Source: Marinomonas alcarazii (GTDB taxonomy: Bacteria; Pseudomonadota; Gammaproteobacteria; Pseudomonadales; Marinomonadaceae). Taken from it: DNA of 64,000 nt. The DNA is taken from positions 62,001 through 126,000 of the forward strand of contig NZ_QKLW01000005.1 in assembly GCF_003208215.1 (NCBI RefSeq). Reading direction: 5' to 3'. Below the pieces are notes generated by a model. It worked only from the letters and a program-made list of their open reading frames with translations, made no database searches and was not told the DNA's origin. Shown in pieces: positions 9,125-18,082 of the stretch; the first letter of the stretch is position 1, and every line of letters starts with the position of its first letter. A program made the translations under genes and the position numbers.

Positions 9125-10062
9125 CCTCCAACAATTCAGAGCAAATAGAATACGCCATCGAAGCCAAGGGACTGAGCAAACGCTTTGGCGAGAACATTGC
9201 CGTAAATAAGCTCGATTTAAAAATTCCCAAAGGCAGTATTTATGGCTTTCTTGGTCCCAATGGCTGCGGAAAATCCACTAGCATTCGCCTGCTTACTGGA
9301 TTATTAGAAGCCAGCGAAGGTGACGTCACTATTTTGGGCAAACCACTACAAGGCCACGAAGAGTCGCTAAAAACACGCATCGGTTACATGACGCAAAAAT
9401 TTTCCCTATATGACAATCTCACAGTACGAGAGAACCTGGATTTTGTTGGCGCTATTTATGGCTTTGCTGGAAAACGTAAAAAAGCCCGTATCGAAGAATT
9501 GCTTGCATTGTATGATCTAGAAAAACAAACCAAACAATTCGCAGGTTCCATGAGCGGTGGACAAAAACAACGCCTTGCGCTCGCCTGTGCCACCTTGCAC
9601 TCCCCTGAGTTACTCTTTCTCGATGAGCCAACCTCAGCGGTTGATCCAGAAAATCGTCGCGAGTTCTGGGAAAGATTGTTTGACCTGTGCGCTGCAGGCA
9701 CCACCATTTTGGTGTCCACCCATTATATGGATGAAGCTGAGCGGTGCCATGCATTAGCGATTATGGAAGAAGGAAATAAACGTGCTGATGGCTCACCGCA
9801 AGCCTTAATGGAGTCAATGTCAGCCACTGTGGTGGAAGTCAGCGGCAATAAGTTAAGGCAGCTTAAACAGACATTAACTGATCACCCAGACATTCTCAGT
9901 GCTGCACAAATCGGTGCCCACCTTAGAGTCTTGGTGAAGAAAAAAGTACACGATCCTCTGCTCTTCATATCTGAACTCAGCAATGGCAGAGAAAGCATAT
10001 TAGCTCGCCCTAGTCTTGAAGACGTTTTTGTCACCTGCACTGGAGAACGCTATGTGGATTAG
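9121..10062 (+). CDS. ABC efflux ATPase (YbhF-like, single domain)
   Basis: ABC-type ATPase of 313 residues. Walker A is GPNGCGKST (about 45-53), the Q-loop is in MTQKFSLYDNL, the signature is MSGGQKQRLALA, Walker B is LLFLDEPTSAVD, and the switch His is in STHYMDEAERC. The C-terminal extension ending RPSLEDVFVTCTGE is typical of drug-type exporters of the ABC-2 class. E. coli YbhF carries two fused ATPase domains whereas this protein has one, so the functional pump would need a homodimer. It overlaps the adaptor gene by 4 bases and the permease gene by 11. Confidence 0.92.
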   Translation: MTSNNSEQIEYAIEAKGLSKRFGENIAVNKLDLKIPKGSIYGFLGPNGCGKSTSIRLLTGLLEASEGDVTILGKPLQGHEESLKTRIGYMTQKFSLYDNLTVRENLDFVGAIYGFAGKRKKARIEELLALYDLEKQTKQFAGSMSGGQKQRLALACATLHSPELLFLDEPTSAVDPENRREFWERLFDLCAAGTTILVSTHYMDEAERCHALAIMEEGNKRADGSPQALMESMSATVVEVSGNKLRQLKQTLTDHPDILSAAQIGAHLRVLVKKKVHDPLLFISELSNGRESILARPSLEDVFVTCTGERYVD

Positions 10063-11182
10063 AGTGTATGCCATCTTCATCAAAGAACTAAAGCAGCTGT
10101 CACGAGACAGAATGACCTTCGGCATGATTATCATGATACCTCTGGTACAACTTATGCTATTTGGCTATGCAATTAATACCGACGCTAGACACATTCCTGT
10201 CGGTCTTGTCGATCTCAGCCAGACGGCAGAAAGCAGAGCTGTGGAGCAAGCCTTGGTGGCCACGCAATCCGTTGACTTTATTGCTCGGTATCGCTCCATA
10301 AAAGAGGCTGAAGTTGCAATCACCCAGGGTGAAATAAGGGCCGCTCTTTACCTGCCAAGCGATATGACTCGTCGTCTATTCAATCACCCGCTCTACGATC
10401 ATAAACAGCTAGATTCAGCACTTACTTTGCCAATAGGTCAATGGATAGTAGACGGCTCGGATACGGTCATTGCCTCCACCATTCGAGCGCTGCGCAATAT
10501 GCCATTGGACGAAGTGGCAAACCATACTGCGACTCGCACCGCACCAAGCTTCGAAGTGGTGCAATACTTCAATCCAGAACAAAGAACCGTGGTGAATATC
10601 GTTCCTGGTTTGGTGGCCGTTATTCTGACCATGACAATGATTTTATTCACCTCCGCTGCCATTGTTCGAGAACACGAACATGGCAACATGGAATTTCTCA
10701 TTACCACGCCAGTACGATCAATGGAGTTGATGATAGGAAAAATTGCGCCCTATGTTTTAGTTGGACTATTACAAGTCGCCATTATTTTAAGCGTGGGTCA
10801 TTGGATGTTTTCAGTACCAATACAGGGTAGTTTTTTATCACTGCTAGGTGGTTCCATTCTGTTTATTTTTGCCAGTTTAACCCTTGGGTTGGTGCTTTCT
10901 ACCATTGCCAAAACGCAATTGCAGGCAACACAAATGACAATCTTCATTCTCTTGCCATCAATACTACTATCGGGATTTATGTTTCCTTATGATGCCATGC
11001 CGGTCGCCGCCCAGTGGATTGCCGAAGCCCTGCCCGTCACGCATTTCATGCGCATGATCCGCGCCATCGCTTTACGCGACGCCAGCCTGCTTTTATTAGG
11101 CAAAGATGCTCTATGGCTAGGATTGTTTACCATAGGAGGAATCATCATTGCATCGTTACGCTTCAAGAAGAAACTAGGGTAA
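10052..11182 (+). CDS. ABC-2 type efflux permease (YbhR/YbhS-like)
   Basis: Inner-membrane permease of about 376 residues. TM1 (MIIMIPLVQLMLFGYAIN) is followed by a large periplasmic domain (about residues 45-165) and five C-terminal membrane segments, the pattern of ABC-2 drug exporters. NIVPGLVAVILTMTMILFTS and REHEHGNMEFLITTPVR are family hallmarks. The start ATG at 10052 has GGAG upstream and lies inside the ATPase gene, indicating coupling. Only one permease is present whereas ybhGFSR has two, so the transporter probably uses a homodimer. The substrate is unknown; cationic drugs or organic toxicants are typical for the family. Confidence 0.9.
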   Translation: MWIRVYAIFIKELKQLSRDRMTFGMIIMIPLVQLMLFGYAINTDARHIPVGLVDLSQTAESRAVEQALVATQSVDFIARYRSIKEAEVAITQGEIRAALYLPSDMTRRLFNHPLYDHKQLDSALTLPIGQWIVDGSDTVIASTIRALRNMPLDEVANHTATRTAPSFEVVQYFNPEQRTVVNIVPGLVAVILTMTMILFTSAAIVREHEHGNMEFLITTPVRSMELMIGKIAPYVLVGLLQVAIILSVGHWMFSVPIQGSFLSLLGGSILFIFASLTLGLVLSTIAKTQLQATQMTIFILLPSILLSGFMFPYDAMPVAAQWIAEALPVTHFMRMIRAIALRDASLLLLGKDALWLGLFTIGGIIIASLRFKKKLG

Positions 11183-11203
11183 TTTTTCATTCAAAGACAG
11201 CTC

Positions 11204-11974
11204 TTAAAGTGTCTTTATGTATTCACTTGGTGTTATTCCGAATGACTTGTAAAAACGCTGACTGAAGCGCTCTTGAGACTGGTAACCGCAACGAACGGCA
11301 ATGTCTATTTGCTGTCGATATCCTTGTTGCATCAAACTAATCGCATGATTCATTCGCACACGAGTTAACAGCGTTCTAAACTGTGTATTTTCGTCTTTTA
11401 AACGACGAATCAATGTTGCTCGACTCACTGAAAAATGCGCAGCAACTTGATCCAATTGATAACCTTGCCATGGCGTTTGTTGCAACAGTTCAGTCACTTT
11501 TTGCGCAAAAGGCACAAAATGCCCATCAAAGAGTAGATGTAACTTCCCTACTTCGGCCAGTTGTTGGTAAAAACCATTTAACCAATACGCTTGAGTCGTT
11601 TCACTCAATCCATCCGTATCCAATTCAAACAAAAAATCGAGACTCGCCATCAAAGATCGACTGGGTTTTAAGCTTGGCGTTCGCTGAGCATTCACTGTGA
11701 TACTAAGCTCTATCATCGCTTCTGGAGGCGGCCGTTGAAAACTCATCTGTGCTGACAAAAAACGCTCTTTGCTTGGCTCATTTTCAAACGTCAGTTGTTG
11801 TCCTGCTTTCGTTAATAACAAGGTAGAAGAATCAAACTCCAACACATCATCTTGCCAAAATAAGCGCTTGCGCCCTGAACGAATTTTGAAAAGGCTAGGA
11901 GTAAGAATGGCCACATTGCGCAGTCGCTGTGTTTGCAAACCATACATTTGACTGATTTTAAAAGCAGGACGCAT
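11204..11974 (-). CDS. AraC-family transcriptional regulator
   Basis: Regulator of 256 residues with a C-terminal AraC/XylS DNA-binding domain (about 155-256). The first helix-turn-helix lies in LDQVAAHFSVSRATLIRRLK and the second in IDIAVRCGYQSQERFSQRF, ending FGITPSEY. The N-terminal half (about 1-140) is a beta-rich cupin-like segment of the type found in GadX-like regulators. The start is supported by TAGGAG before the ATG. It converges with the efflux permease and lies 23 bases upstream of the PEBP gene on the same strand. The target genes and signal are unknown. Confidence 0.85.
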   Translation of the reverse strand: MRPAFKISQMYGLQTQRLRNVAILTPSLFKIRSGRKRLFWQDDVLEFDSSTLLLTKAGQQLTFENEPSKERFLSAQMSFQRPPPEAMIELSITVNAQRTPSLKPSRSLMASLDFLFELDTDGLSETTQAYWLNGFYQQLAEVGKLHLLFDGHFVPFAQKVTELLQQTPWQGYQLDQVAAHFSVSRATLIRRLKDENTQFRTLLTRVRMNHAISLMQQGYRQQIDIAVRCGYQSQERFSQRFYKSFGITPSEYIKTL

Positions 11975-11997
11975 TTTTACTCCTAATAGGTGATCGA

Positions 11998-12531
11998 TTA
12001 ACGATTATAAGGTGCGACCAAGATAGCCTTACCAATTGCCATACTGCGGACCGTGAAACCTGCTAACGCAGCTGAAGCATCAGCATTTAAATCCAGCTTC
12101 TCCACAGGCAACGCCCAAACAGTAAACTGATAACGATGCATATTATCGCCCTTCGGTGGGCAGAAACCACCAAAACCAACACTGCCGTAATCTGATTTCA
12201 GCTCTGTCGCACCAAGTTTGGTTACATCTGCACCTTGAGCCAAAGACGTCACAGAAGCCGGAATATTAAACGCTGACCAATGCCACCAGCCACTACCGGA
12301 CGGCGCATCTGGATCGTACACGGTAATAGCGAAGCTCTTCGTCTCCTTAGGTGGATCCGTCCAGGCTAATTGAGGAGATTTATTCTCTCCATCACAACCA
12401 AAACTATTAAATTCAAACGCCTGTGGGATTTTCTGCCCTTCTTGAATGTCTTGGCTTGTTAGCTCAAACGCATTGCTGCTCATGGAGACCAATCCGCTTA
12501 ACGCTGCCGTTATAAGAAATACTCTTTTCAT
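11998..12531 (-). CDS. Exported YbhB/YbcL-type phosphatidylethanolamine-binding-like protein
   Basis: PEBP-fold protein of about 177 residues with an N-terminal signal peptide (VFLITAALSGLVSMSSNA, cleaved before FELTS). The ligand-pocket motifs DPDAPSGSGWWHWSAFNIP and GFGGFCPPKGD.HRYQF are those of the bacterial Raf-kinase-inhibitor-like family. The ATG at 12531 is preferred over a GTG at 12540 because AAGG lies just upstream of the GTG. It is probably co-transcribed with the AraC gene downstream. The biological role of bacterial members is not established. Confidence 0.85.
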   Translation of the reverse strand: MKRVFLITAALSGLVSMSSNAFELTSQDIQEGQKIPQAFEFNSFGCDGENKSPQLAWTDPPKETKSFAITVYDPDAPSGSGWWHWSAFNIPASVTSLAQGADVTKLGATELKSDYGSVGFGGFCPPKGDNMHRYQFTVWALPVEKLDLNADASAALAGFTVRSMAIGKAILVAPYNR

Positions 12532-12755
12532 GTTTTTCACCTTACTGTTTCAACCTTTAAAGTCGTTATAGTAAAGAGCTCAGACAGCATAAACCCGACC
12601 AAGAGTATCTTATTTCAAACAATAATCACTTATTTGATACTTTTCGTAATAAGACACTGTTTTTTCATTTTTTCAAACAAGGACAGAGCAGACAAGAGTT
12701 AAGTTTTACATCAACAGGGCTAAAAAATATCTTTTAAATATATCGACACTCAATT

Positions 12756-12775
12756 ATATTAGATATAACTAATAT
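12756..12775. promoter_or_regulatory. A+T-rich operator-like palindrome before the persulfide dioxygenase gene
   Basis: Perfect inverted repeat ATATTAG-6 bases-CTAATAT, ending 39 bases before the start of the persulfide dioxygenase gene. Persulfide/sulfide genes in proteobacteria are commonly repressed by ArsR-family BigR/SqrR proteins acting on A+T-rich palindromes over the promoter. The assignment to that family is by gene context. No bigR gene is in the window. Confidence 0.5.
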
Positions 12776-12814
12776 TAAGACATCTTTGACTCAACAACTT
12801 CAACGAGGCAAAAA

Positions 12815-13696
12815 ATGACTACTGACTCTCTCTTCCAGCCCAGTGTTGTCGCGTTTTTTGATAAAGACTCCAGTACTTTTTCCTATGTGGTGAAAGACCC
12901 AGCCTCTTCTAGCTGCGCCATCATCGATAGCGTATTGGATTTTGACTATGCCTCTGGCGGTACTTCACACAAAGGCGCTGACGCCATCATTGAATACGTC
13001 ACCACGCACAAGTTAAAAGTGGAATGGCTAATCGAAACACATGTTCACGCAGATCACCTTTCTGCTGCACCCTATATCCAGAAAAAATTGGGTGGCAAAA
13101 TTGCAATTGGCAAACACATCACCACAGTGCAAGAGACCTTTGCCAAAGTCTTTAACGAAGGCGCTGACTTCTTGCATGACGGCTCTCAATTTGACTTTCT
13201 ATTCGAAGATGGCGAGCAATTTTATATTGGTGAAATGCAATGCACAGCGATTCACACCCCGGGCCACACACCAGCTTGTTTCACCCATGTTTTAGGTGAT
13301 GCGGTTTTTGTTGGTGATACTTTATTTATGCCAGATGCTGGCACGGCACGTGCAGACTTCCCCGGTGGAGACGCTGGCGTGCTATACGATTCCGTACAAA
13401 AAATATTGGCACTTCCTGAAGAGTACAGAATCTTCATGTGCCATGACTACTGCCCGAATGGTCGTGAGTTGAAATACCAAACCACAGTAAAAGAACAGCG
13501 TGAATTAAATATCCACGTGAAAGAAAGTATCAGCAAAAAAACCTTTGTTGAACTGCGTGAAACTCGCGATAAAACCTTGGCCATGCCTCGCCTGATTTTA
13601 CCGGCGTTACAAATCAACATGCGAGCAGGACACATGCCGAAACCAGAAGACAATGGGTTGTCTTATCTAAAAATTCCATTGAATGCGTTTAAATAA
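12815..13696 (+). CDS. Metallo-beta-lactamase-fold persulfide dioxygenase (Blh/ETHE1-like)
   Basis: Non-haem iron enzyme of 293 residues, predicted to oxidise glutathione persulfide to sulfite. The metal motif HVHADH occupies residues 76-81, with further ligands in HTPGHTPAC and VGDTLF and in MCHDYCPNG. The C-terminus with MPRLILPALQINMRAG and PKPEDNGLSYLK is characteristic of the Blh-type enzymes found in BigR regulons. The start has GAGG before the ATG. It stands alone between divergent and convergent neighbours, with a palindromic candidate operator upstream. Hydroxyacylglutathione hydrolase is the main alternative, but the C-terminal signature argues against it. Confidence 0.85.
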   Translation: MTTDSLFQPSVVAFFDKDSSTFSYVVKDPASSSCAIIDSVLDFDYASGGTSHKGADAIIEYVTTHKLKVEWLIETHVHADHLSAAPYIQKKLGGKIAIGKHITTVQETFAKVFNEGADFLHDGSQFDFLFEDGEQFYIGEMQCTAIHTPGHTPACFTHVLGDAVFVGDTLFMPDAGTARADFPGGDAGVLYDSVQKILALPEEYRIFMCHDYCPNGRELKYQTTVKEQRELNIHVKESISKKTFVELRETRDKTLAMPRLILPALQINMRAGHMPKPEDNGLSYLKIPLNAFK

Positions 13697-13730
13697 GACT
13701 CATTAAACAACTCTACAAGTACACTAGAAT

Positions 13731-13758
13731 GGTAGGTGGCTCAGATGGCACACCTACC
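13731..13758. terminator. Inverted repeat between convergent genes
   Basis: GGTAGGTG and CACCTACC form an 8-base-pair stem with a 12-base loop between the persulfide dioxygenase stop and the stop of the exported protein gene. There is no good T run on either side, so it is only a weak terminator candidate. Confidence 0.35.
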
Positions 13759-13782
13759 CTAATTATCGCGTTTACCTATAAA

Positions 13783-15879
13783 TTACAATCGAGTGTAGCG
13801 ATAAAGTGTCTTGTACCCATCATCGTGTAGGCAATAAAAGCTGTTCTCTTTCGCTCCCAGAATCTGACAAGCAAAATCAACTTCTTCCTGTTGTTCCCAT
13901 TCGCTATCGCAGCTACTACGGTACTGGCTCTCGCTACCAGTTTCTTCGATCATACTGAAAGCATACTGCCATTCGAAACGGCTTTCGTAAATATTACAGC
14001 TGTTTACTTCATCCTGATCAACAAATATCCCCTCGCCACCTTCATTAAAGGTTTCAACACCGGCCGCGACCCACTCACACTGCTCGTTTAGGTACTCTAC
14101 ATTGAAGCTGTTTAGCAAATCCTTACGCTGAATATTTTTGAAATTTGATACGTCTTTAAAATACATAGACCAATTACTTTCATAGCCTTTGTCATTAAAG
14201 CCTTCTTGAATATTTAAGTTAAATGGCAAGCTAGTAAGTGCCGCTGAGACAGTGTACAGATCGGTACAATCTTGACCCATGTTGGCGCCTAGTCGCCCTA
14301 TATTCATGGTCAAATCACCTAACTTGGTGCTGTCAACGGCGATGGCAGCCATGCCATTTTGAGTCACTTCTTCCGTTACTAACTGCTCAGCAATTTGCTG
14401 ACTTTTCTCACCAGTGTAAGCGACTAAATGCTTACCCTTAATCGCCACGAACGCATCAATCGGCAAGCCGCTGTCAGCTAGATTTACCGCACTTCCGTCG
14501 GTTGGAATCTGTATACCGCGAAGCATAGGGATATACTGAGCGGCAAGTGCAGCCAATACGTCTGGCTTATCGCTGGTCAGAGTCGCAATAGCATCGTATT
14601 TCACGCCTATTTGGCTGCTCTCATCTTTTGCAAGATCAAAGATACCAGCACTCACACCCGATAAACCTTGCGCCATGCTGGTAAATACAGAAAGTGCGGC
14701 AGGGTTCTGTTCACGCAATTTTGCTTGCGCTTTTAGTAATGGTTCACAGCTAAAGTCAGCTGTTGTGAATTGTTTCCACAAGCTGGTTAAAACAGGCGAT
14801 AACGCATCAGATGAGACACCGACACCAACGCCAAGAGCCAAATCGTTACTGGCATTCAAATAGCTTGGAATAAACCCGCGTAATTTGTTTAGCTCACCGA
14901 GAATATTGGCATCTTTAATTTCTAATGCGTAAGAAAAGTCCAGTGCCATATCGTCACCCTGAACGTCATAGCGGTTAACACCAAACACAAGGCGAGGCAC
15001 ACCAGACACAATATTGACGATGTCTGCTTTACATTGCATTTGTGCAGCACTCAATTCTGGCAAGTCATCACCCGCCAATGCTTTTACTTGTTTGTGAGCG
15101 CGAGAATTTTTATCTAAGATCGCATTCGCGATGTTCTGTAGACTAATATAACCATGGGAAGCAGCTAAGAAATTATAAGCCTCACCATCGTTCTTCCAAC
15201 TGTCCGCCGGCATTGACAGCGCAGGCTTCGATAAGGCGAAACGTTGCTCCTGCTCAACTTTGCTCTCTTTCGCCGATATCACAGCCGCGGTAAGCACGTT
15301 ATCCTTGATCATAAAGCCTAGCTTCAGCACGATGCCATCTTCATTTACTAATTCAACGGTGGTTAACGCTTGACCACCTACCGTTTCAGAGCCAAGGGTA
15401 ACGCCCGTTTCTTGTGCAGCTTGCTTTATCAAGCTCAAAAACGTTTCTTCATTTTCTAACGCGATGCGCGCAACAGGAAAAACCCCATCCAGATAAATAA
15501 CACTCGCGCCTTCAATATCAAGACCGTAATGCTGGTATATTTCTAAGCCACCATTGTGGGCGACATCGTAGTAGTCTTTCACCAACCAAGAAACAAGGTC
15601 CAAGCCCTTGCTAGGTTGCAAAGACCCAAGCAACTCCATCATCACTTCTGCGTCACCGTTATCTTTAAGCTGCGCCATAAGCTCATCAGAGCTGGTGATA
15701 AGTTCTTCATTCGAGACGCCACCTAAAAAAAGTGCCGTGTCAGCAGGGACATATTCAATCATGCTGTCGATCGAATTGTCTTTTTGGAACCAGCCAAAAA
15801 CATCCAAGTTAAAGCCAAACGCTGCACTGGAAGACAGGCAAACCGCAACAGCCGCCGATTTAAAAAACATTCCTTTCAT
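13783..15879 (-). CDS. Large exported protein of unknown function
   Basis: I do not recognise this 698-residue protein. The ATG at 15879 has AAGGA 6 bases upstream and opens a signal peptide (MKGMFFKSAAVAVCLSSSAA, cleavage near FGFN). The mature protein starts with a short segment, then VPADTALFLGG. It is acidic, rich in alternating helix and strand patterns, and has no evident membrane anchor. The last 150 residues hold about eight Cys, suggesting disulfides in the periplasm. The pattern 'VPADTALFLGGV ... FPVARIALEN' is reminiscent of DUF3352-like proteins, but I cannot confirm membership. It stands as a single gene. Confidence 0.75.
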   Translation of the reverse strand: MKGMFFKSAAVAVCLSSSAAFGFNLDVFGWFQKDNSIDSMIEYVPADTALFLGGVSNEELITSSDELMAQLKDNGDAEVMMELLGSLQPSKGLDLVSWLVKDYYDVAHNGGLEIYQHYGLDIEGASVIYLDGVFPVARIALENEETFLSLIKQAAQETGVTLGSETVGGQALTTVELVNEDGIVLKLGFMIKDNVLTAAVISAKESKVEQEQRFALSKPALSMPADSWKNDGEAYNFLAASHGYISLQNIANAILDKNSRAHKQVKALAGDDLPELSAAQMQCKADIVNIVSGVPRLVFGVNRYDVQGDDMALDFSYALEIKDANILGELNKLRGFIPSYLNASNDLALGVGVGVSSDALSPVLTSLWKQFTTADFSCEPLLKAQAKLREQNPAALSVFTSMAQGLSGVSAGIFDLAKDESSQIGVKYDAIATLTSDKPDVLAALAAQYIPMLRGIQIPTDGSAVNLADSGLPIDAFVAIKGKHLVAYTGEKSQQIAEQLVTEEVTQNGMAAIAVDSTKLGDLTMNIGRLGANMGQDCTDLYTVSAALTSLPFNLNIQEGFNDKGYESNWSMYFKDVSNFKNIQRKDLLNSFNVEYLNEQCEWVAAGVETFNEGGEGIFVDQDEVNSCNIYESRFEWQYAFSMIEETGSESQYRSSCDSEWEQQEEVDFACQILGAKENSFYCLHDDGYKTLYRYTRL

Positions 15880-16094
15880 TGTGAATCCTTCAAAATGAGC
15901 ACTTATCAAAATGCGTTAAATGATTTGTAAAATCATATATTAAAAACGCATTAATTTTAGCGCTAAACAGGATGAAGAGCCACGGCTGTTATTCATAACT
16001 GTTTAGAGGCATTTATGACGTAAACAGACAAACTCGCCACACACCACCACCCTACAATGGTTTTCCTTTAACTTATCTAGAATCCGGAGCGACT

Positions 16095-16439
16095 ATGTCT
16101 GACTTTATCACCGTGATGCGTGAAACCTGCCCAACTCCTGTGGTAAACGCCACAAAATGGACTCGCATTGGTGGCGATCCACATACTGTCAATCTAAACG
16201 CTTATCTTTCAGCAGACGGCAGCAAAATCATGGGTACTTGGATCTGTACTCCTGGTAAATTTGAAGTGAACTACGACAAATGGGAATTTTGTCATTTCCT
16301 AGAAGGTTACTGCATCATCACCCCAGAAGGCGAAGAGCCAAAGCATTTAAAAGCCGGTGACGTGTTCGTCATCGAACCTGGCATGAAAGGTACTTGGGAA
16401 GTGGTTGAAACCGTTCGTAAATACTTTGTGTTTGCTTAA
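16095..16439 (+). CDS. Small cupin protein (DUF861, cupin_3 type)
   Basis: Single cupin domain of 114 residues. The first cupin motif is seen around MGTWICTPGKFEVNYDKWEF with the acidic and His residues of EFCHFLEG. The second is around AGDVFVIEPGMKGTWEV. The family (cupin_3) includes (S)-ureidoglycine aminohydrolase-like domains, but stand-alone short members are of unknown function. AATCCGGAG precedes the ATG. It is convergent with the amidohydrolase gene, and a long perfect inverted repeat lies between them. Confidence 0.85.
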   Translation: MSDFITVMRETCPTPVVNATKWTRIGGDPHTVNLNAYLSADGSKIMGTWICTPGKFEVNYDKWEFCHFLEGYCIITPEGEEPKHLKAGDVFVIEPGMKGTWEVVETVRKYFVFA

Positions 16440-16475
16440 GTAGCACTTCAACGTAGTCATGAACAAACAACTCGT

Positions 16476-16519
16476 AATAGATACCAGCCAATAGTCACGT
16501 CCATCGGCTGGTATCTATT
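16476..16519. terminator. Perfect 14-base-pair inverted repeat between cupin and amidohydrolase genes
   Basis: AATAGATACCAGCC and GGCTGGTATCTATT form a perfect stem with a 16-base loop. The right arm lies inside the last codons of the amidohydrolase gene and the loop contains its stop. It would work on transcripts from both sides, but no T run follows, so Rho-independent termination is unsure. Confidence 0.5.
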
Positions 16520-17679
16520 GCACTATCGACAGACAGCCCATTCAACTGGCGAATAATATCCAGAAACAAATCACGACCAACGGGAAGCAAACTATCTGGG
16601 AAATCGTAATCAGGATTGTGTAATTGCGGGCTAGCTTGCCCAGCGCCCAAGGCAAACATAGCGCCTTCTTTTGCGGTTGCGGTAAACTGACCGAAATCTT
16701 CTGACCAACGCATTGGCTCATCCAACAACACAAAAGGCGTTTGGGTATTATCACAAGCACAGACGACCAAATCACAACCCTGTTGAGTATTAACGCTGGC
16801 TTGAAACACATCATCGTATTCAAACGAAATGCTTAAATTTTCGGTCTTAGCCACCGTTTGAGACAATCGCTCGGCTTCCTCAATTAAAATTTGCATCGCT
16901 TCATTGGTTTCACTACGCAACGTCGCCATGATCACCGCATCACCCGGCGCTGTGCCAAAAGCAATTTCGCCCAATTTGGCATGAATAACCGTTACCCAAT
17001 TTCGCCCTGCGGCCACTTGTTGCGGAATCTTTGCTGGCAGTGAATTCAGTTCTTGAATAATTTTGCACAGGGCATTGGCAGGACTGACGCCATTTTCAGG
17101 ATGCGCCGCGTGGGAAGTTTTGCCTTTTAGATGGATAATCATCCCCCGAGACGCACAATTAAACGTGCCTGCTCGTACGGCAACCTTACCCAGTTCTAAA
17201 CCAGGGTAATTATGCAAAGCAAAAGCATAATCTGGAATAAGGTTAACAAAGCGCACATCGTTTACGACTTGAATCGCTCCCATGCCCGTTTCTTCTGCAG
17301 GTTGAAAACACAGCACGACCCGTCCTTTCTTAGGACGATGTTTCGCCAATTCCGCACCCAGCGCGGTCACAATACTCATGTGACCATCGTGACCGCATTT
17401 ATGAGAAACACCATTCACTTTTGAGCGATGTGCAAAGCTATTGGCTTCTTCAATCGGTAAAGCATCCAGCTCGCTACGAATCAAAGTCGTTGGACCACTT
17501 TCAGAACCATTGAATACAAACGCCAGCCCCGTTCCGCCAAGATCAGTAATCACGTCATCCGGCGAGAAAGCTTGAAACTCTTCGAGAATTCGGGCCGCCG
17601 TGGCTTGCTCTTGATTAGACAGCTCAGGGTTCTGGTGAAGGGTTTTACGAAATGCGATTAGCTCATCAAAAGATTGCAT
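16495..17679 (-). CDS. M20-family amidohydrolase (hippurate / N-acyl-amino-acid hydrolase type)
   Basis: Metallo-amidohydrolase of 394 residues, peptidase M20D/AmaA-HipO type. Metal and catalytic motifs are HKCGHDGHMS (about 94-103), QPAEETGMGA (about 126-135) and ALHNYPG. The dimerisation domain follows at about 180-290, and the last metal ligand lies in LHNPDYDFPD. The start ATG at 17679 is preceded by AGGACC. No signal peptide is seen, so it is cytoplasmic. Members hydrolyse N-acyl, N-benzoyl or indole-acetyl amino acids. It stands alone, next to a decayed antitoxin gene. Confidence 0.88.
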   Translation of the reverse strand: MQSFDELIAFRKTLHQNPELSNQEQATAARILEEFQAFSPDDVITDLGGTGLAFVFNGSESGPTTLIRSELDALPIEEANSFAHRSKVNGVSHKCGHDGHMSIVTALGAELAKHRPKKGRVVLCFQPAEETGMGAIQVVNDVRFVNLIPDYAFALHNYPGLELGKVAVRAGTFNCASRGMIIHLKGKTSHAAHPENGVSPANALCKIIQELNSLPAKIPQQVAAGRNWVTVIHAKLGEIAFGTAPGDAVIMATLRSETNEAMQILIEEAERLSQTVAKTENLSISFEYDDVFQASVNTQQGCDLVVCACDNTQTPFVLLDEPMRWSEDFGQFTATAKEGAMFALGAGQASPQLHNPDYDFPDSLLPVGRDLFLDIIRQLNGLSVDSAIDTSRWT

Positions 17680-17737
17680 AATTGGTCCTGTGGCTTGGAT
17701 ACCGATATTTCGCTGAGAAACAGATTTAGAGACAGTT

Positions 17738-17994
17738 TCAGCTAAAAAAGATCACCAATCAAGCTCCCCATCACACTCTCTAGCAGAAGCATCTATCCCT
17801 TCTCGGATAGACTCACGCAAATTAGGCACTGATAGTTAAAGCAGCGTTTCCTGAATTGCAGACCAATCTTCTTCCGATACTAAAACCGCATTATTACGCT
17901 TACCAGAAATGATTATAGGCTGATGAGAATCAGCCGCTTCATCAATAAGCCGGTACAAATTACTACGTGCTTCTGTTGCCGTCATTCCAGCCAT
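17738..17994 (-). pseudogene. Decayed Phd/YefM antitoxin gene with toxin start remnant
   Basis: The ATG at 17994 (GAGGTG upstream) opens a Phd/YefM antitoxin: MTATEARSNLYRLIDEAADS, then PIIISGKRNNAVLVSEEDW and IQETL. A TAA at 17836-17838 stops it at 52 residues. The same frame then continues with the conserved family tail LSVPNLRESIREGIDAS and ends CDGELDW with TGA at 17752-17754, giving about 80 codons, the normal family length. TAA sits where the family has Leu (TTA), so a single base change explains it. The toxin gene would start at GTG (17753-17755), overlapping as in intact modules, but stops after five codons. The module is dead or reduced to a truncated antitoxin. Confidence 0.75.
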
Positions 17995-18082
17995 CACACA
18001 CCTCGAATTTGTTTGAATTATGAGCAATTTATACTTATTAAAGTACGTACATCAAGACGCACGTTTTGCGACTATTGAAATA

